Below, piece after piece: positions 21,524-22,820 of a stretch of 22,820 nt of DNA. The stretch is taken from the NCBI GenBank assembly GCA_964349515.1, contig CAYGHG010000035.1:1-22820 (forward strand), written 5' to 3'. The stretch's first letter is position 1, and each line of letters starts with the position of its first letter. The position numbers and the translations under genes are program-made. The stretch comes from CAYGHG01 sp964349515. Lineage in GTDB: Bacteria; Oederibacteriota; PGYV01; CAYGHG01. Below the pieces are notes generated by a model. The model was not told the DNA's origin. It made no database searches and saw only the letters and a program-made list of their open reading frames with translations.

Positions 21524-22759
21524 TTATTCTTCTAACCGGATGGTGCCGGGCTGAAGCGGTATGGAACTTGATATCTTTACCCTGTCCGTGCCCGACTCTA
21601 TTTTATTTTTATTTTTGTCTATTACCTTCATCTGAAGGGTGTACTCGCCGTCAGATACCGGCAGCCCGCGGTCGTCCTTGCCGTCCCAGATTACCATGGC
21701 AGGCGGATTGTCGTCGCCGCTGTAGGTCCTTACAGGGTCACCGTCTTCGTTCATTATATTAAGTTCCCATTCGTCTATCGGAAATTTGGTAAGAGCATAT
21801 ATCGTTATTGTGGTATTTTTTCTGATTCCAACCGGAGAGAAAATCTTAGGTTCAGCCGACAGATTAATGTCAAATCCTCCAAAAGCCAGCCCAAAAGAAA
21901 CCCTGTGGGTAAGCCCGAGTTCCTGTATTGATATTGAATAATCCGCCTGATAAGGTTTCCATCTTGCGCCCAGCCCGAAAGTAAGCTCAGTCTCGTCTAT
22001 ACCCGCCCTAATAGCCACCTGCTGTATGGGCCAGACCTCAAGGCCTGCCCTGAATTTCAGGTCTTTTCCAGACAATTCCTGCTCCATATCAAACACAGGT
22101 ATTACCTTCTCGCCCCAGAGTTTCAGCGCAACGCCGGTCTTGATAATAATCGGCATAGCCTCCTGTTCCTGGTCGAGTTTAATTCCCGCGGGCACGGCAT
22201 TCATTATATTGAGCCCGAAACTGACATATTCAGCGGGGGTAAAGAGCAGCCCTAAATCAGCCCCAAAACCCATCCCGCTCTTGTCAAACACGGTCTGGTG
22301 TATCATCTTGAGGTTAATCCCTGCACTCATCCAGCTGAAAACTTCCCTTGCGTATGAAATTATTACAGCCTGCTGCGCGATGTCAAAAGACTCGTTAAGT
22401 AACGACCAGCTGCTGTCGCGGGCATCAAAACCGAACGAACTCAGACGTACGTAAGCCAGCCCAAAGGTGCCTACCCCCTGCAGCGGGTATGTAACAGCCG
22501 CAAAATCAAATATAGTGTCTTCAAAAAGAAATACATGCATAAGGCTGATCTGAAGCGGATTCTGTATGGCAAGCCCCGCCGGGTTGTAGTAAATAGCGGC
22601 CGAGTCATCAGCAAGGCCGGTAAATGCCTTGCCCATACCGAGCGAGCGCGCTCCGGCTCCCCAGTTTAAGAATTCGCCGGGCGTTCCATAATCCCCCGCG
22701 CCAAAAGCAGAGCCGCCCAAAAAGGCTGCCAAAACCGCCGTAATTATTATCCGTTTCAT
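21524..22759 (-). CDS. PorV/PorQ-family outer-membrane beta-barrel protein with C-terminal FlgD-type Ig domain
   Basis: A 411-residue exported protein. After a signal peptide (about 1-20, cleavage near AFGA), the N-terminus has the family signature LNWGAGARSLGMGKAFTGLA, then DDSAAIYYNPAGLA (52-65). These are typical of PorV/PorQ and related FadL-like barrels, which form about 14 strands. The barrel extends to about 300. A short FlgD-type Ig-like module (about 320-411) follows, with AMVIWDGKDDRGLPVSDGEY. The barrel lies first in the operon, with GGAGG before the ATG. Within the family, PorV helps type IX secretion, but nothing else of that system is here, so the role is open. Confidence 0.82.
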   Translation of the reverse strand: MKRIIITAVLAAFLGGSAFGAGDYGTPGEFLNWGAGARSLGMGKAFTGLADDSAAIYYNPAGLAIQNPLQISLMHVFLFEDTIFDFAAVTYPLQGVGTFGLAYVRLSSFGFDARDSSWSLLNESFDIAQQAVIISYAREVFSWMSAGINLKMIHQTVFDKSGMGFGADLGLLFTPAEYVSFGLNIMNAVPAGIKLDQEQEAMPIIIKTGVALKLWGEKVIPVFDMEQELSGKDLKFRAGLEVWPIQQVAIRAGIDETELTFGLGARWKPYQADYSISIQELGLTHRVSFGLAFGGFDINLSAEPKIFSPVGIRKNTTITIYALTKFPIDEWELNIMNEDGDPVRTYSGDDNPPAMVIWDGKDDRGLPVSDGEYTLQMKVIDKNKNKIESGTDRVKISSSIPLQPGTIRLEE

Positions 22760-22792
22760 AAAACCTCCGCAACATGGTTTATTGAAATACTA

Positions 22793-22819
22793 ATTATTAA
22801 TGCTTTCCGTCTTTTTCAA
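22793..22819 (-). promoter_or_regulatory. weak candidate promoter of the envelope operon
   Basis: On the minus strand, TTGAAA (22814-22819) and AATAAT (22793-22798) are separated by only 15 bp, short of the usual 17. It would start transcription near 22786, 27 nt before the ATG. The window ends immediately upstream, so a better promoter may lie outside. Confidence 0.25.
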
Positions 22820-22820
22820 G

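Noticed and set aside
21524..22759. Type IX secretion system from the PorV-like gene
   Set aside because: No PorT, PorU, Sov/SprA, GldKLMN or C-terminal sorting domain is present. The PorV/PorQ family is broader than that system.
14941..22759. Flagellar genes, from the FlgD-like segments
   Set aside because: Only the Ig-like module resembles FlgD, and it is fused to a barrel and a lipoprotein. No hook or basal-body genes are present.

Overview
The window is a 22.8 kb piece of a draft bacterial scaffold. It contains one run of exactly 100 N, inside a tandem repeat. The organism is almost certainly a diderm (two-membrane) bacterium. The window encodes two LptF/LptG-type lipopolysaccharide export permeases, a TolQ/ExbB-ExbD-TonB energy-transducing module, a PorV/PorQ-type outer-membrane protein with a signal peptide, an OmpA-like lipoprotein and a degenerate EnvC-type murein hydrolase activator. 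The gene content fits an uncultured or poorly sampled phylum, because several genes have no family I recognise. I cannot place it more precisely from sequence alone. There are no tRNAs, rRNAs, CRISPR arrays, transposases or phage genes.

Left part (1-3836, minus strand): a UvrD/PcrA-like helicase fused to a C-terminal PD-(D/E)XK nuclease with an Fe-S-type cysteine set. It has its own good promoter. Behind it lies a 30-bp minisatellite interrupted by the assembly gap, then a small Rrf2-like winged-helix regulator. A 368-bp divergent intergenic region follows.

Middle part (4169-9160, mostly plus strand): a three-gene operon with 4-bp ATGA overlaps, made of a GT39/ArnT-like membrane glycosyltransferase, LptF and LptG. 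A small orphan gene follows on the minus strand, then a cation diffusion facilitator. The glycosyltransferase and the CDF gene each have a strong promoter whose -10 box ends only 6-7 nt before the ATG and no Shine-Dalgarno sequence, so both are predicted to be leaderless mRNAs. Most genes on the minus strand instead have clear GGAGG-type sites.

Right part (22759 down to 9209, minus strand): thirteen consecutive genes with gaps of 44 bp or less, or overlaps, that look like one ~13.5 kb transcription unit. The order is PorV/PorQ-like protein with a FlgD-type Ig tail; ~1050-residue periplasmic TPR protein; TolQ/ExbB; ExbD; second ExbD; TonB; OmpA-like lipoprotein with the same FlgD-type Ig module; orphan 189-residue protein; 6-phosphofructokinase; beta-CASP metallo-beta-lactamase; FtsE; FtsX; EnvC-like factor. 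The likely theme is trans-envelope energy and signal transfer. A proton-motive-force-driven Tol/Ton-like motor sits with a giant TPR scaffold and outer-membrane partners, followed by the ATP-driven FtsEX-EnvC system that switches on septal peptidoglycan amidases. This combination, with two stator-type ExbD paralogues and the shared Ig module, is the most interesting thing in the window.
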